From NCBI GenBank assembly GCA_963784995.1, contig CAWATZ010000011.1, positions 1 to 64,000 of the forward strand: 64,000 nucleotides of DNA, read 5' to 3'. Position numbers and translations under genes: made by a program. Source of the stretch: CAWATZ01 sp963784995 (GTDB taxonomy: Bacteria; Planctomycetota; Planctomycetia; Gemmatales; Gemmataceae). Position 1 is the stretch's first letter; each line of letters begins with the position of its first letter. Below are positions 42,012-50,664 of the stretch, piece by piece. Below the pieces are notes generated by a model. That model did no database searches. It was not told the origin of the DNA and worked only from the letters and a program-made list of their open reading frames with translations.

Positions 42012-42292
42012 CAATCTCGGCTCATTCCTGCTTCTGGGCCGGCAGGTGCTCAGGCCAGTTCGCGTACCAGGGATCATCCACTTGCGGCCAGTAGCCGCGC
42101 TTCTTGTTATGGACGAGGAAGCACCGGCGAAGAAACAGTGCGGCTCAGCCACCGTGAGGTCATAAACCGTGACCCGCTCGTGGAGGCGCTGGGGTTTGCC
42201 GGCGGCGACCGGCTGCAACCGCAAGTCCAGGAGCGAGTCGTTCTCGCCGACGAGCCCCGCGGGGGACCACTGGCCAACCCACAGCGGATGCC
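42012..42292 (-). pseudogene. Hint-domain C-terminal fragment, copy A (frameshifted)
   Basis: Copy of 43265-43546. On the minus strand it reads VYDLTVAEPHCFFAG, the end of a Hint/intein-type domain, then is broken by a one-base deletion (GAAGCACC here, GAAGCCACC in copy B), so the terminal HN is lost from the frame. Stop at 42022. No start or N-terminal Hint part precedes it; upstream is the antisense of the WD40 gene. Protein-splicing-type domains of this sort occur at the end of large planctomycete WD40 or polymorphic toxin proteins. Confidence 0.65.
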
Positions 42293-42326
42293 CGGCCGGT
42301 AGACCAGGATGCCGAGGAGGTCTTGC

Positions 42327-43238
42327 ATGTGGACGAAGGAGGTTCCCAACGGGGGCGTGGAGAGCATGGCGTTTTCCTCCGAGGGCGCCATTCTCTACAC
42401 GGGCGACAGCGCCGGCTGGATCACGGCCTGGAATCGCGCCGCGGATGAGCAACGCAAACTTTTTCGCCTCCAGGGCAACCTCGGTTCGGGCATCTGGCAA
42501 CTGGCCGTCACCGCCACAGGCCCGTTCATCCTGGCCGGCACGACCACCTCCTTCGTGGTCTGGGACGGCGCCACCGAGGAAACCTGGTCGTCGAAGCTCG
42601 TCCCGGCGAAGGACTTTCGATTTGCCCTGGCAGTCGATGACCGCACCGTGGCCTCTGTCCGCGAGGACAACAGCTCGATTGCCTTCTGGGACCTGAGCAG
42701 CCGTGGCCTGAACTCCTCGCGGCCCCACGTTCCGATGCCAGATCGGATCGAACAACTGGCGTTCTCTCCCGCCGACGCGACGCTGGCGGTGGTGGACAGC
42801 AACGGCGGCCTTTCTCTCATCGAGCCCGGCGCTGCCGGCCCGACCCGCATCAACTCCACGGCTCGCGAGCAACGGATCGACTTCTCCGACTGGGGCCACT
42901 ACCTCACATTCTCGGCCGACGGCCGAACCCTGGCCGTCGGCAGCGGCCGGTCGGTCGTGCTCTGGGACGTGGCGACGCGGCAACGGGTGCGGACGATCAA
43001 GGCCGGCCGTGCCCTCGTCCGGTATCTGGCCGTTCACCCCAACGGCAAACGGATCGCCTCGGCGGGCGACACCCCGTTGGTTTCCCTCTGGGACGCCGAC
43101 ACGGGCAAGCAGGTTGCCCAGTACGACTGGGGCATCGGCAGCAAGGTGCAGGCCCTGGCCTTTGCCCCTGACGGCATGACAGTGGCGGCCGGCGGCAGCA
43201 ACCGGAAGCTGGTTGTCTGGGACCTCGATGACAACTGA
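42327..43238 (+). CDS. WD40-repeat protein between Hint fragments
   Basis: ATG 42327 has GAGGAGG at 42314-42320. 303 residues form about six or seven WD40 blades: SMAFSSEGAILYTGDSAG, VWDGATEETW, IAFWDLSSRG, LAVGSGRSVVLWDVATRQ, LAVHPNGKRIASAGD and LAFAPDGMTVAAGGSNRK. No signal peptide or membrane helix. The start lies just 35 bp after repeat copy A, and the first blade is incomplete, so it may be the 3' part of a longer gene that the repeat has cut. Confidence 0.6.
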   Translation: MWTKEVPNGGVESMAFSSEGAILYTGDSAGWITAWNRAADEQRKLFRLQGNLGSGIWQLAVTATGPFILAGTTTSFVVWDGATEETWSSKLVPAKDFRFALAVDDRTVASVREDNSSIAFWDLSSRGLNSSRPHVPMPDRIEQLAFSPADATLAVVDSNGGLSLIEPGAAGPTRINSTAREQRIDFSDWGHYLTFSADGRTLAVGSGRSVVLWDVATRQRVRTIKAGRALVRYLAVHPNGKRIASAGDTPLVSLWDADTGKQVAQYDWGIGSKVQALAFAPDGMTVAAGGSNRKLVVWDLDDN

Positions 43239-43274
43239 CGGGCTCGCGCAGGGATGTCTCCCTGGAACCTCGGC

Positions 43275-43562
43275 TCACTCCTTCTTCTGCGCCGAAAGAT
43301 GATCAGGCCAGTTCGCGTACCAGGGATCATCCACGTGCGGCCAGTAGCCGCGCTTCTTGTTATGGACGAGGAAGCCACCGGCGAAGAAACAGTGCGGCTC
43401 AGCCACCGTGAGATCATAAACCGTGACCCGCTCGTGGAGGCGCTGCGGTTTGCCGGCGGCGACCGGCTGCAACCGCAAGTCCAGGAGCAAGCCGTTCTCG
43501 CCGACGAGCCCCGCGGGGGACCACTGGCCAACCCACAGCGGATGCTCCGGGCTTGTGTCCAT
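43275..43562 (-). pseudogene. Hint-domain C-terminal fragment, copy B
   Basis: ATG 43562 directly follows the sensor kinase stop. The 95-residue frame reads VGQWSPAGLVGENG, then VYDLTVAEPHCFFAGGFLVHN, the usual end of a Hint domain with its final His-Asn, and a charged tail (WPHVDDPWYANWPDHL). The first, cysteine-bearing half of a Hint domain is missing. Bases 43265-43546 are about 90 percent identical to 42012-42292. Its 5' end carries GGACACAAGCCCGG, which resembles the outer arm of the palindrome at 23308-23407. Confidence 0.7.
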
Positions 43563-44953
43563 TCAACCCCTGGAGATCGGCAGTTCAACGCGGACCGTGG
43601 TGCCTTTGCCGGTGGCGCTCTCCAGCTGGATTGTCCCTCCGAGAGTGCTGATGATCGATTGGGAAATCGCCAGCCCCAGCCCTGCACCGCCGCCATCCCC
43701 CGTGCGGGCGGGATCAACGCGGTAAAACCGCTCGAAAACGTGCAGCAGGTGTTCCGGCGGGATTCCGGCACCCGTGTCGGCGACGAGAACTGACCAGGCG
43801 CCCGCCCTTACCGCTCCAGAAACCGTCACCCGCCCGGGAGGGTCGGTATACTTGATGGCATTGTCGAGCAGGTTATAAAGCAGCCGCCGCAGCAGGCGGG
43901 AATCGCTCACAATCCGACAGGGTGTGTTGGCGCCAGCGCCGAATTCAAGCGTTATCCCCTTTTCCTGGGCCACCAGCTGCATGTTTCCGACGATTTCGGA
44001 CAGCAATACGTCCGTCGCAATCTCTTCGCGCTCGGCGGGGTACAGCCCGGCGTCCTGGCGGCTGAGGAACAAGAGGCGCTCAGCGAGCTGACTCAGCCGG
44101 TTCACTTCCTCCAGGAGGTTCTCCAGCACCCGGCCGTACTCCTCAGGGGATCGCCGCGCCCGGAGTGCGACCTCGGCCTCGTTTCGGATGACCGCCAGGG
44201 GAGTGCGCAGCTCATGGGCGGCATCGGCGGTGAACCGCTGCACCTCGGCGAAGGACCGCTCCAATCGCTCGATCATCCGGTTCAGCGTCCGCGCCAGCGC
44301 CCCCAGTTCGTCGTCGGGGTTCGGGACACTGATTCGCTGGCTCAGTCGGTCGGCCGTGATCTGATTGGCGGTCCCGGTGATCTGGTCCACCGGGGCCAGG
44401 GCCCGGCGGGCCAGGAAGTAGCCCCCTCCAATCGTCAGCAACAGCATGAGCGGCCCGGTCAAAAGGAAGGTCAGAAGCAATTCCTGGGTCTCATGATCGA
44501 AGGAGACCAGGGACCGGGCGACCTGAATGGTCAGCCCTTCGGTCGGCCCAGCCGCCTGCACGCTGACGATTCGCCACCGTCTCCCAGCTTCCAGGGAAAC
44601 CTGTCGGAACGAGGGTGTTTCTGACAGCCGGCCGGCCTCAGGAACGGGCAGCTTGCTGCTCCCCAGGCGCTGGTTGGCGAAGAAACGGTCGCCGTTGGCC
44701 CGGATGATCTGAAAATCAAAACCCTCGTGGTGAGCGAAGCGACGGTCCAGCCATTCAACCAAGGTCCTGTCATCCCGCGCCTGCTTCACCTCGGACAGCA
44801 CGTCGGCGAGCTCCTCGGTCAGCCCTGGTCGATCCGCGCCAGCAACTGGTGCCGCATGGTGAAGTACACCGCCGTGCTGAACACGGCCAGGACCACGGCC
44901 AGGACGCCGCCGTACCAGAGGGTTAACTTCCAGCGGATGCTCAAGCGCCTCAT
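43563..44953 (-). CDS. CusS-type sensor histidine kinase, one frameshift
   Basis: ATG 44953 overlaps the stop of the response regulator by 3 bases. First membrane helix LWYGGVLAVVLAVFSTAVYF; after LLARIDQG a frame change (near 44822; one more G in a GGG run gives QGLTEELADVLSEVK) leads to the main frame. A periplasmic sensor (residues about 60-150), second helix (LTGPLMLLLTIGGGYFLARR), HAMP, HisKA (FTADAAHELRTPLAVI) and HATPase (LLDNAIKYTD, DTGAGIPPEH, GAGLGLAIS) are complete. It resembles heavy-metal sensor kinases. Its regulator is disrupted, so signalling is probably uncoupled. Confidence 0.8.
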
Positions 44954-45445
44954 CCCTGGTCCCTCAGCGAATAGCCCACGCCGCGGACGGTGTGGATGAG
45001 CTACCGCTGCCCCGGCTTCTCGACCTTCTTGCGCAGGGCGTTGACGTACACTTCGATGACGTTGGTGAGCACACCGTCCGGCTCTTTCCAAACTTCCCGG
45101 CCGAGCATCTCGCGCGTCACCGTGGCGTTCTTGTGACGCAGCAGGTACTCCAGCAGCTCGAACTCACGATTGCTCAGTTCCAGGACCACCCCGTCGCGAA
45201 CGACCCGGCGGGCCACTCGGTCCATCTCCAGGTTGTCTGCTCGCAACACGAACTCCCGATCGGCGAGGTTCCGGCGCAGCAACCCGCGCAGCCGGGCCAC
45301 CAGTTCCGCGAACGCGAACGGCTTGAGGAGGTAATCGTCGGCCCCGAGGTCCAGTCCCTTGACGCGGTCCTCGACCGCGTCGCGCGAGGTGAGGATCAGC
45401 ACCGGCTTCACAAACCCCTGCGCGCGCAGGTCTTGCAACACCTGG
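44950..45445 (-). pseudogene. OmpR-type response regulator, N-terminus lost and premature stop
   Basis: Only the sequence from the middle of the receiver is present: LQDLRAQGFVKPVLILTSRD, LGADDYLLKPFAF, then a winged-helix domain (LELSNREFELLEYLLRHKNA, VNALRKKVEKPGQR). At 45001 a TAG interrupts what would read R-x-LIHTVRGVGYSLRDQG up to the true end at 44950. Sequence left of the IS element (45446) lacks the first 50 or so residues. Partner of the sensor kinase at 43563-44953, hence a dead OmpR/CusR-like pair. Confidence 0.8.
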
Positions 45446-46999
45446 GCTTTCAAGGTGCCTTCTGCGGCTGTCCCGGCCTCTTCTGTTGTTGTCTTTGCTG
45501 CAACACTTTTGCGGTTGAGACGTGAGGATGTTCGGGATCATAGGTACGTTTGGGAGGCGGTTTCTTAGGTCCGCGTGGATGCTTGGTGTAGCGAGCCAGA
45601 TCAACGTGTGCCGCCAACTGACGCAACAGTACCGCAAGTTCGGCGGCGCTACAGTTACGGAAAGTAGTCCATTGCTCCTCAACAATGGCAATCATCATAC
45701 CGTGATAATCACGACTCACAGAAGTGACGACATAATATAACGACAGGGTTTGCTCAATGAGTTGTCCGCCATGCACCACACGTAAAGCAGCCTTGACCAA
45801 CGACAATACGTTATAGGCCAACAACGCCATACAAAAGCCGAACAAGGCAGCCTTGGGATAGTTCAGCCCGGGGTTCTCGCACGTCAAGGCCTCAGTCAAC
45901 ACAAGGAACAACGTCTCAATCAGCCAACGCTTGCGGTACAGTTCGGCCAACCGCAAGGCGTCGATCTTGTCGTCCCACAGGTTGCTCAGCAGCGCGATCT
46001 CTGTCTCGCCGTCCCTTGTCGGTTGGTCCAAATGCACCACGATACGACACAGGAACAGGATGTTGCCACTGCCATCCTCCAACCGCACCGTCTGCTCAAA
46101 GACCGCGCCAGTCTCCGTGCGTCCGACGTAATGCAATTTCCCGATAGCATGCCAGGACAAGCCCTTGTGTTCACGCACCAGGAAGTAGGCCTGTTTGTTG
46201 TCGATGCCAAAGAGGAAACCGCTGGTGCAGAAATTGCGATCCTCAATCCAGGCCTCGCCAGCCTGCACGGTTTGCAGGACAGCAGGCAGCAAAGAGCGTT
46301 CCTGTGCATGACCGTCCTCACAGGGGAAGACATCGACAGCCAACATCAGAGCGGGGTCCAGGACCACCAAGGACTTGCCCGGCAGCAGTGCGGCGCTAGT
46401 GTGACGTGACTCCTGGAGGCGGTGGTCCGTGCCAGCCAAGGCGTTGCCATCGAGGATTTTGACCGTGTAGCCAGGCAGCAAGGCCGGCAAGGCTCCGCCC
46501 AGAGCATGGATGACACGGCCCAGTTGGCTAGCCGTAGAGCGGACCAACTCAGCCGCGACGTTGGGTTCGACGCCTTGAAGTTTGTTGTAGAGCGAGGTGA
46601 CCGAAACTGGAAACCAATCCTGATGGTCTTGATAAACGGCGTGAGGGGTCTTGTAGACGCCACAGGCTACCAAGGTCATGGTGTCCACCACAGTCGAGAA
46701 TAACAATTCGCGAGTATATTGCTGTTCGGCAGTGCGTTCAAACAACTCATTGATCGGGTCAGGGTGAAAAATGTTCTCCAGGATTCCTTGCAGCATCACG
46801 CTCAGAGGGCTCCCTTTGACAAACCGAGTGAACACCTGGTCGAACAACATGGCAACCTCCTGTGACAACCGGCCTGGGCACTCCTGTTCAGCATACGACC
46901 GGGCCCACAGACGCCAAGGGAAGGCTCCCGGGGGCTGCCCGCTAACCAGTTCTTGCCATAAGTCATTTGATGGCTAGGATCTTCAGTCACCTTGAAAGC
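45446..46999. mobile_element. IS4-like insertion sequence
   Basis: Inverted ends GCTTTCAAGGTG (45446-45457) and CACCTTGAAAGC (46988-46999) flank one transposase gene. A 5-bp CCTGG occurs just outside both ends (45441-45445, 47000-47004) and may be a target duplication, though the response regulator it interrupts does not continue on its right side, so the surrounding DNA has been rearranged since or the match is chance. Confidence 0.8.
45450..46850 (-). CDS. IS4-family DDE transposase
   Basis: ATG 46850 is chosen because AGGAGG lies five bases upstream (46868 is also in frame). 466 residues. Catalytic triad candidates: ILDGNALAGTDHRL (Asp), WIEDRNFCTSGFLFG (Asp), and YRKRWLIETLFLVLTEAL, the Y-R-W-x-x-E signature of IS4 transposases (Glu). 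The C-terminus is Gln/Pro/Lys rich. The frame is intact, so the element may still be active. Confidence 0.85.
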   Translation of the reverse strand: MLFDQVFTRFVKGSPLSVMLQGILENIFHPDPINELFERTAEQQYTRELLFSTVVDTMTLVACGVYKTPHAVYQDHQDWFPVSVTSLYNKLQGVEPNVAAELVRSTASQLGRVIHALGGALPALLPGYTVKILDGNALAGTDHRLQESRHTSAALLPGKSLVVLDPALMLAVDVFPCEDGHAQERSLLPAVLQTVQAGEAWIEDRNFCTSGFLFGIDNKQAYFLVREHKGLSWHAIGKLHYVGRTETGAVFEQTVRLEDGSGNILFLCRIVVHLDQPTRDGETEIALLSNLWDDKIDALRLAELYRKRWLIETLFLVLTEALTCENPGLNYPKAALFGFCMALLAYNVLSLVKAALRVVHGGQLIEQTLSLYYVVTSVSRDYHGMMIAIVEEQWTTFRNCSAAELAVLLRQLAAHVDLARYTKHPRGPKKPPPKRTYDPEHPHVSTAKVLQQRQQQKRPGQPQKAP

Positions 47000-47007
47000 C
47001 CTGGTGG

Positions 47008-47217
47008 CTAGTCCTGCTTCTCCCAAAGCGACTCCCACATCTGGCGGGTGTTCGCCTGCTCAGTCGCTCCACACTCGCGTGCAGCCTGCTTGGCCTCCAC
47101 TTCGGCGAACACATGGAAGGAGCCTTCAAGGGAGCGGAAAACCAAGTAGCGCTTTCCGTCGGAGGCAACGAAGGTCTTGAACTGCAACTCTGTCCCCTCG
47201 CGCTTGTCCTTCAACAT
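47008..47217 (-). CDS. Small hypothetical protein
   Basis: ATG 47217 with GGAGGG upstream; 69 residues (MLKDKREGTELQFKTFVASD to MWESLWEKQD). A short strand-rich core with SLEGSFHVFAEVEAKQAARE, followed by a helical tail. Lies 20 bp downstream of the next gene on the same strand, forming a two-gene unit right beside the IS element. No family recognised. Confidence 0.5.
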   Translation of the reverse strand: MLKDKREGTELQFKTFVASDGKRYLVFRSLEGSFHVFAEVEAKQAARECGATEQANTRQMWESLWEKQD

Positions 47218-47237
47218 GCTTGACCCTCCGTAAGGCA

Positions 47238-47549
47238 CTAACTAACCGACGCTACCGCCGCTTCGCCCAACCGTCGCCTGGCTTCGGCTATTTCGGCGGC
47301 CGTAAACAGGGAGGCGTAGCACGGCTTGAGCACGCGCGCTTCGACCGATAAGTCGCTCCTGCCCGAGTCTTTCAAGCGCTGTAGGCCAGAGTCAATCTTC
47401 CTCCCCGGTTCGAGCAGATGTTTCGCGTACGCCAAACCGCCGTTGTTGCGAACGCCACGGAGGTAATAGTTCGGCCAGTAACGGATAGCCTCCCCTGTTT
47501 CCCAGTACAGGCCTTCCATTTCTTGGTGGAACTCGTCTTCAATCGTCAT
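47238..47549 (-). CDS. Small accessory protein, HNH/restriction-neighbour type
   Basis: ATG 47549; 103 residues. It reads MEGLYWETGEAIRYWPNYYL ... GRSDLSVEARVLKP ... FTAAEIAEARRRL, which resembles a widespread small-protein family with a conserved GLETAK..LL, DLTVEALVL and LFT..E pattern, often encoded near restriction or defence genes. The role of that family is not known to me. A defence-linked accessory protein is inferred from context. Confidence 0.5.
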   Translation of the reverse strand: MTIEDEFHQEMEGLYWETGEAIRYWPNYYLRGVRNNGGLAYAKHLLEPGRKIDSGLQRLKDSGRSDLSVEARVLKPCYASLFTAAEIAEARRRLGEAAVASVS

Positions 47550-47795
47550 CGTAATCCCTCCCGCGTTACCGAACGACTGTGTATCCAGGTGCCCAGCCAC
47601 TTATCACGGCCCAATTGCCTATCCATTCCCGGTAGGCTATTGCGGCTGGGTGTTTGTATCCGGCCGGTTGCCTTTCACCCACGGTTGATTTTATCACGGT
47701 CCAGCCCGCCGTGGAAGTTTTTTCGCCTTCAGCGCAAAGCCTGAAGCCTTGTGCGCGAGTCCGAGGCCCGGCTGTTTTTCTAAAGGCAGGTCTGA

Positions 47796-48733
47796 TTACC
47801 ATCCCAGACAGCACCCCCCTCCTGAACCACCCCCGACAAGCGGCAGCGCCCGCCGAGCGTACGGCAGCTTCAGATACTCCCCGCGATCGTACACGATCCG
47901 TCCCTCGCTCAGCGTATGACTCACGTTCGTCGCATGCTCGAACGGATCGCCGTCGAACAGCGCCAGATCCGCCGACTTGCCCACCTCCAGGCTGCCGACT
48001 CGATCCTCGATCCCCAGAATCTTCGCCGCGTCGAGCGTGACCGCCGACAGGGCTCGGTCGTATCCCAGGCCATTGACCATCGCGACCGCCGCCTCGAAGC
48101 GCAGCACTCGCGTCTTGGGAACGTAGCTCTCGAAGCCGCTGCCGATGGCCAGCGGGATCTTGTGCTCGGCCAGCACCGCCGCGTTGGCCAGCTGGCTGTT
48201 GTACGTCTCCATGCTGCCGGCACGCTGCATCGTTGGATGCACCACCACCGGCACTTTCGCTTCGGCCAGCACGTCGGCCAGCAGATAGCCCTCGGTGGCC
48301 AGGTCGAGCCGGGCCTTGACCTTGAATTCCTTCGCCAGCCGCAGCGCCGTCTGCAAGTCGTCGGAGCGGTGGGCGGCGAAGATCAGCGGCACCTTGCCCT
48401 CCAGGGCTAGTCCCAGGGCCTCGTGCTTGGCGTTGGCGGCTGGCTTCTTGTCCGCAGGGGCCGAGGCCAGCTTGCGCTGATGTGCCTGAGCCTGGGCCAG
48501 GGCGTTGCGTATCAGGCTCGCGGTGCCCATCTGCGTCGTCGGCAGCTTGCCCGGGTGGGACTGCTTGGGCACCTCGCCCAGGTTGACCAGGATGCCGGCC
48601 GGGAAGCGCAGCGTCATCGTCTCGACGGTGGTGCCACAGGTGCGGAAGATGCCCGTCTGGCCGGCGATCACGTTGGCCCGGCACCGCATGCACCACCGTT
48701 TCGTCGGCCCGGTGACTGTGGAAGTGGACGCTG
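47796..48733 (-). pseudogene. Amidohydrolase gene fragment A
   Basis: The frame matches the C-terminal domain encoded at 54966-55882 almost residue for residue (KVPLIFAAHRSDDLQTALRL, VVVHPTMQRAGSMETYNSQL, FDGDPFEHATNVSHTLSEGR). Its upstream end is a mosaic: after about 48699 the sequence jumps to VHFHSHRADE, which belongs about 960 bp further upstream in the long copy (near 56845). A 5-bp loss (GGCCCGGCACC for GGCCCGGCCCGGCACC) breaks the frame. An internal deletion joined the two halves. Bases 48587-48699 overlap fragment B (50424-50541). Confidence 0.75.
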
Positions 48734-48756
48734 CTACCCTGCACAAGGGAGTGGAT

Positions 48757-49872
48757 TCAATCTCCCTGCTCTTCTTCCTCCGGCCCCGTTTCGTCCACCC
48801 ATGCGAACTTGACTTTGAGTGCGTTCAGATGGCTATGGGGCAGAAGTTTTTCGTGTTGCAACCGGCCAACAACAATGCCCGGAGCAATGCCAATCCCGAG
48901 AGCGAAATCCTTGACCACTTCCGTCTGTCGATAATTCAAGCGACAGAGGCGCTTGAATTCGCCATCGGGAATCAGCGTCTTGGAAGCGAAAGCGTTCGCT
49001 GCTTGCTCCTTCTCGTCATGATCGGGCTTAAAGTCATCCAAGAAGGTATCTTTCTTTCCATGAAGAAGAATGTGTCCCAGCTCGTGGAAGAAACTGAACC
49101 AAAAATGGTCATTCGTCCGAAAGCGAAGAGTCAACTGGATCACAGCCTTGTCCCCTATCCAATAAGCCGCGCCGGAGACGTAACTCTTGGACAGGTGGGG
49201 AATGAAGACAACCGCAACCCCATTGATGGCGCAGCGGCGAACCAACTCGGGCACAAATTCTTCAGGAGAAAGAAGCGACAACCTCCGCAACTCCGGAATG
49301 GCGCTACGAAGCCCGGCGGCATTGAACTCGCCAGTATCAATCTTCTCGGCCTCAACCTCTCCGCAACGCAACCAGGCCGCGAGCGAGTAGTGATTCGCCT
49401 CTTTTTTCAGGGGCTTTCTGAAGGCTGGTTCCATGACACTCGGCTTTTGCAGCTGAGCGAACGATGTGACCGCGAAGAAGTTCAACGCCTCCTTCGCTTG
49501 GGCAATCGCGTTCTTGAACCGTTTCATCACCCCCAGCTTGACAAGTTCTCGGATCGGAATCATTTTCAGAAACCTGGTCTCGGCCAGAAGGCTCTCCTGT
49601 TGCGCTAACCGGGCTCTGTTCAATTGGTAATTCCTTTCTAGTTCCATCCAGAAGGAGGCAGGAAGACCAAGAACCTGCTCCAGTTGCAGCGCCGTCTCCG
49701 CGGTGACCTCCTTCTTTCCGCGCAACATCTCATTGACCTTGTTGTTCGGCCGATTCATTCGATCGGCTAGCTCAGTCTGGCTCATCCCCTTGTCCTGAAG
49801 TACCTGCAGAATGGTCTTGCCAGGCGGGATTGCCACATCGGGCTGGTACGGGGCCGGCTTGACCTTAGCCAT
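48757..49872 (-). CDS. XRE antitoxin fused to ImmA/IrrE-type metalloprotease (HigA-like)
   Basis: ATG 49872 with GGGAG upstream, overlapping the toxin stop by 8 bp. 371 residues: an XRE helix-turn-helix of HigA type (QVLQDKGMSQTELADRMNRP, MLRGKKEVTAETALQLEQVL), then an ImmA/IrrE-type zinc peptidase (FFHELGHILLHGKK, HExxH, with NAFASKTLIP). HigA antitoxins bind toxin and operator DNA; the ImmA-type protease would add regulated cleavage of a repressor. Lies between amidohydrolase fragments A and B. Confidence 0.8.
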   Translation of the reverse strand: MAKVKPAPYQPDVAIPPGKTILQVLQDKGMSQTELADRMNRPNNKVNEMLRGKKEVTAETALQLEQVLGLPASFWMELERNYQLNRARLAQQESLLAETRFLKMIPIRELVKLGVMKRFKNAIAQAKEALNFFAVTSFAQLQKPSVMEPAFRKPLKKEANHYSLAAWLRCGEVEAEKIDTGEFNAAGLRSAIPELRRLSLLSPEEFVPELVRRCAINGVAVVFIPHLSKSYVSGAAYWIGDKAVIQLTLRFRTNDHFWFSFFHELGHILLHGKKDTFLDDFKPDHDEKEQAANAFASKTLIPDGEFKRLCRLNYRQTEVVKDFALGIGIAPGIVVGRLQHEKLLPHSHLNALKVKFAWVDETGPEEEEQGD

Positions 49873-50206
49873 CGTGATAGTCTCCCACGAAAACGATTTC
49901 GATTTCTGTTGCCGACAAAGGATCCGGATTGCCATCTGGTCCCACTTCGAGCTGTCCGGCCGGGGCAAAGACAATGCGGAACTTCTTGCAGATCCACACG
50001 GCAAACTGCCCAGCACGATCTCCCCGAAGGGGGTGAAGGTGCAAAGGGGTTGCCCCGATCGGAATACTCCTCAGTCGCTCAAAGGCTGCAAGCTCGGCCA
50101 AACGCTGGAACAGCAACTCGCCCGTTCCTTGGGGCAACTCCTTCCTTGCCGTCTTGGCCTGCTGGCAGAGTTTGGCCAGTTTCGGGCTGGCGTAGCCTAT
50201 AAGCAT
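49865..50206 (-). CDS. higB: RelE/HigB-type toxin
   Basis: 113 residues from ATG 50206. The RelE-fold core is visible: RLRSIPIGATPLHLHPLRGD, AGQFAVWICKKFRIVFAPAG, with a closing EIEIVFVGDYHDG. Arg and Lys residues in the second strand are typical of ribosome-dependent mRNA interferases. Toxin before antitoxin (HigBA order), with an 8-bp overlap. It is in the same cassette as the XRE-ImmA gene; together a stand-alone addiction or defence module. Confidence 0.75.
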   Translation of the reverse strand: MLIGYASPKLAKLCQQAKTARKELPQGTGELLFQRLAELAAFERLRSIPIGATPLHLHPLRGDRAGQFAVWICKKFRIVFAPAGQLEVGPDGNPDPLSATEIEIVFVGDYHDG

Positions 50207-50359
50207 TTGTTCACCTATATCATATTCTTTTTAACCCTTTCGGTCAAGGAAAAAGCCAACTTTATCACCAAGTCGGCACCTTTTCAACCCGTCCTTCTGA
50301 AAAACAGGTGCAGATACCGGGCCTTTTCTATGCCTGGCCCGAATAAAAGGCGAATTACA

Positions 50360-50414
50360 GGGAGGGATCTCAAATCATACGAATTGCGGATTCGTATGAT
50401 TTGAGATCCCTCCC
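50360..50414. repeat. AT-rich 24-bp perfect inverted repeat at fragment junction
   Basis: GGGAGGGATCTCAAATCATA at 50360 onward pairs exactly with 50391-50414 around a 7-bp loop. It lies between the HigB start (50206) and amidohydrolase fragment B (from 50424) and contains far more A/T than the other palindromes. Transcription terminator for the fragment, or the end of an integrated element; no U-tract follows. Confidence 0.75.
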
Positions 50415-50423
50415 TTTTATCGT

Positions 50424-50636
50424 CCAGGATACCGGCCGGGAATCGCAGCGTCATCGTTTCGACGGTGGTGCCACAGGTGCGGAAGATGCCCGTCTGGCCG
50501 GCGATCACGTTGGCCCGGCCCGGCACCGCATGTACCACCGTAACCCCCTGCCGGCACAGGAACTCCAGCAGCGGCTTCGACGGGTTGAAGCCGTCTAGCA
50601 CACGCAGGTCCGCCTGGTTGGGATCGCTCATCTCGT
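50424..50636 (-). pseudogene. Amidohydrolase gene fragment B
   Basis: Reads SDPNQADLRVLDGFNPSKPL through GVTVVHAVPGRANVIAGQTG to TMTLRFPAGIL, equal to 55777-55984 of the long copy, then stops abruptly at the AT-rich palindrome. Homology on the other side ends at the codon before Glu-Met-Ser-Asp (about 50636). Fragment B is collinear with, and partly duplicated by, fragment A. Confidence 0.8.
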
Positions 50637-50664
50637 GTTGCCAGGCCGGTCGCCTGGAACGCTC

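Noticed and set aside
41892..43037. 381-residue minus-strand frame over the WD40 gene and Hint copy A
   Set aside because: Only its Hint-like end is meaningful; the rest is antisense to a WD40 gene with a good ribosome site.
47008..47549. Small genes treated as part of the IS element
   Set aside because: They lie outside the inverted ends (45446-46999) and have their own ribosome sites.
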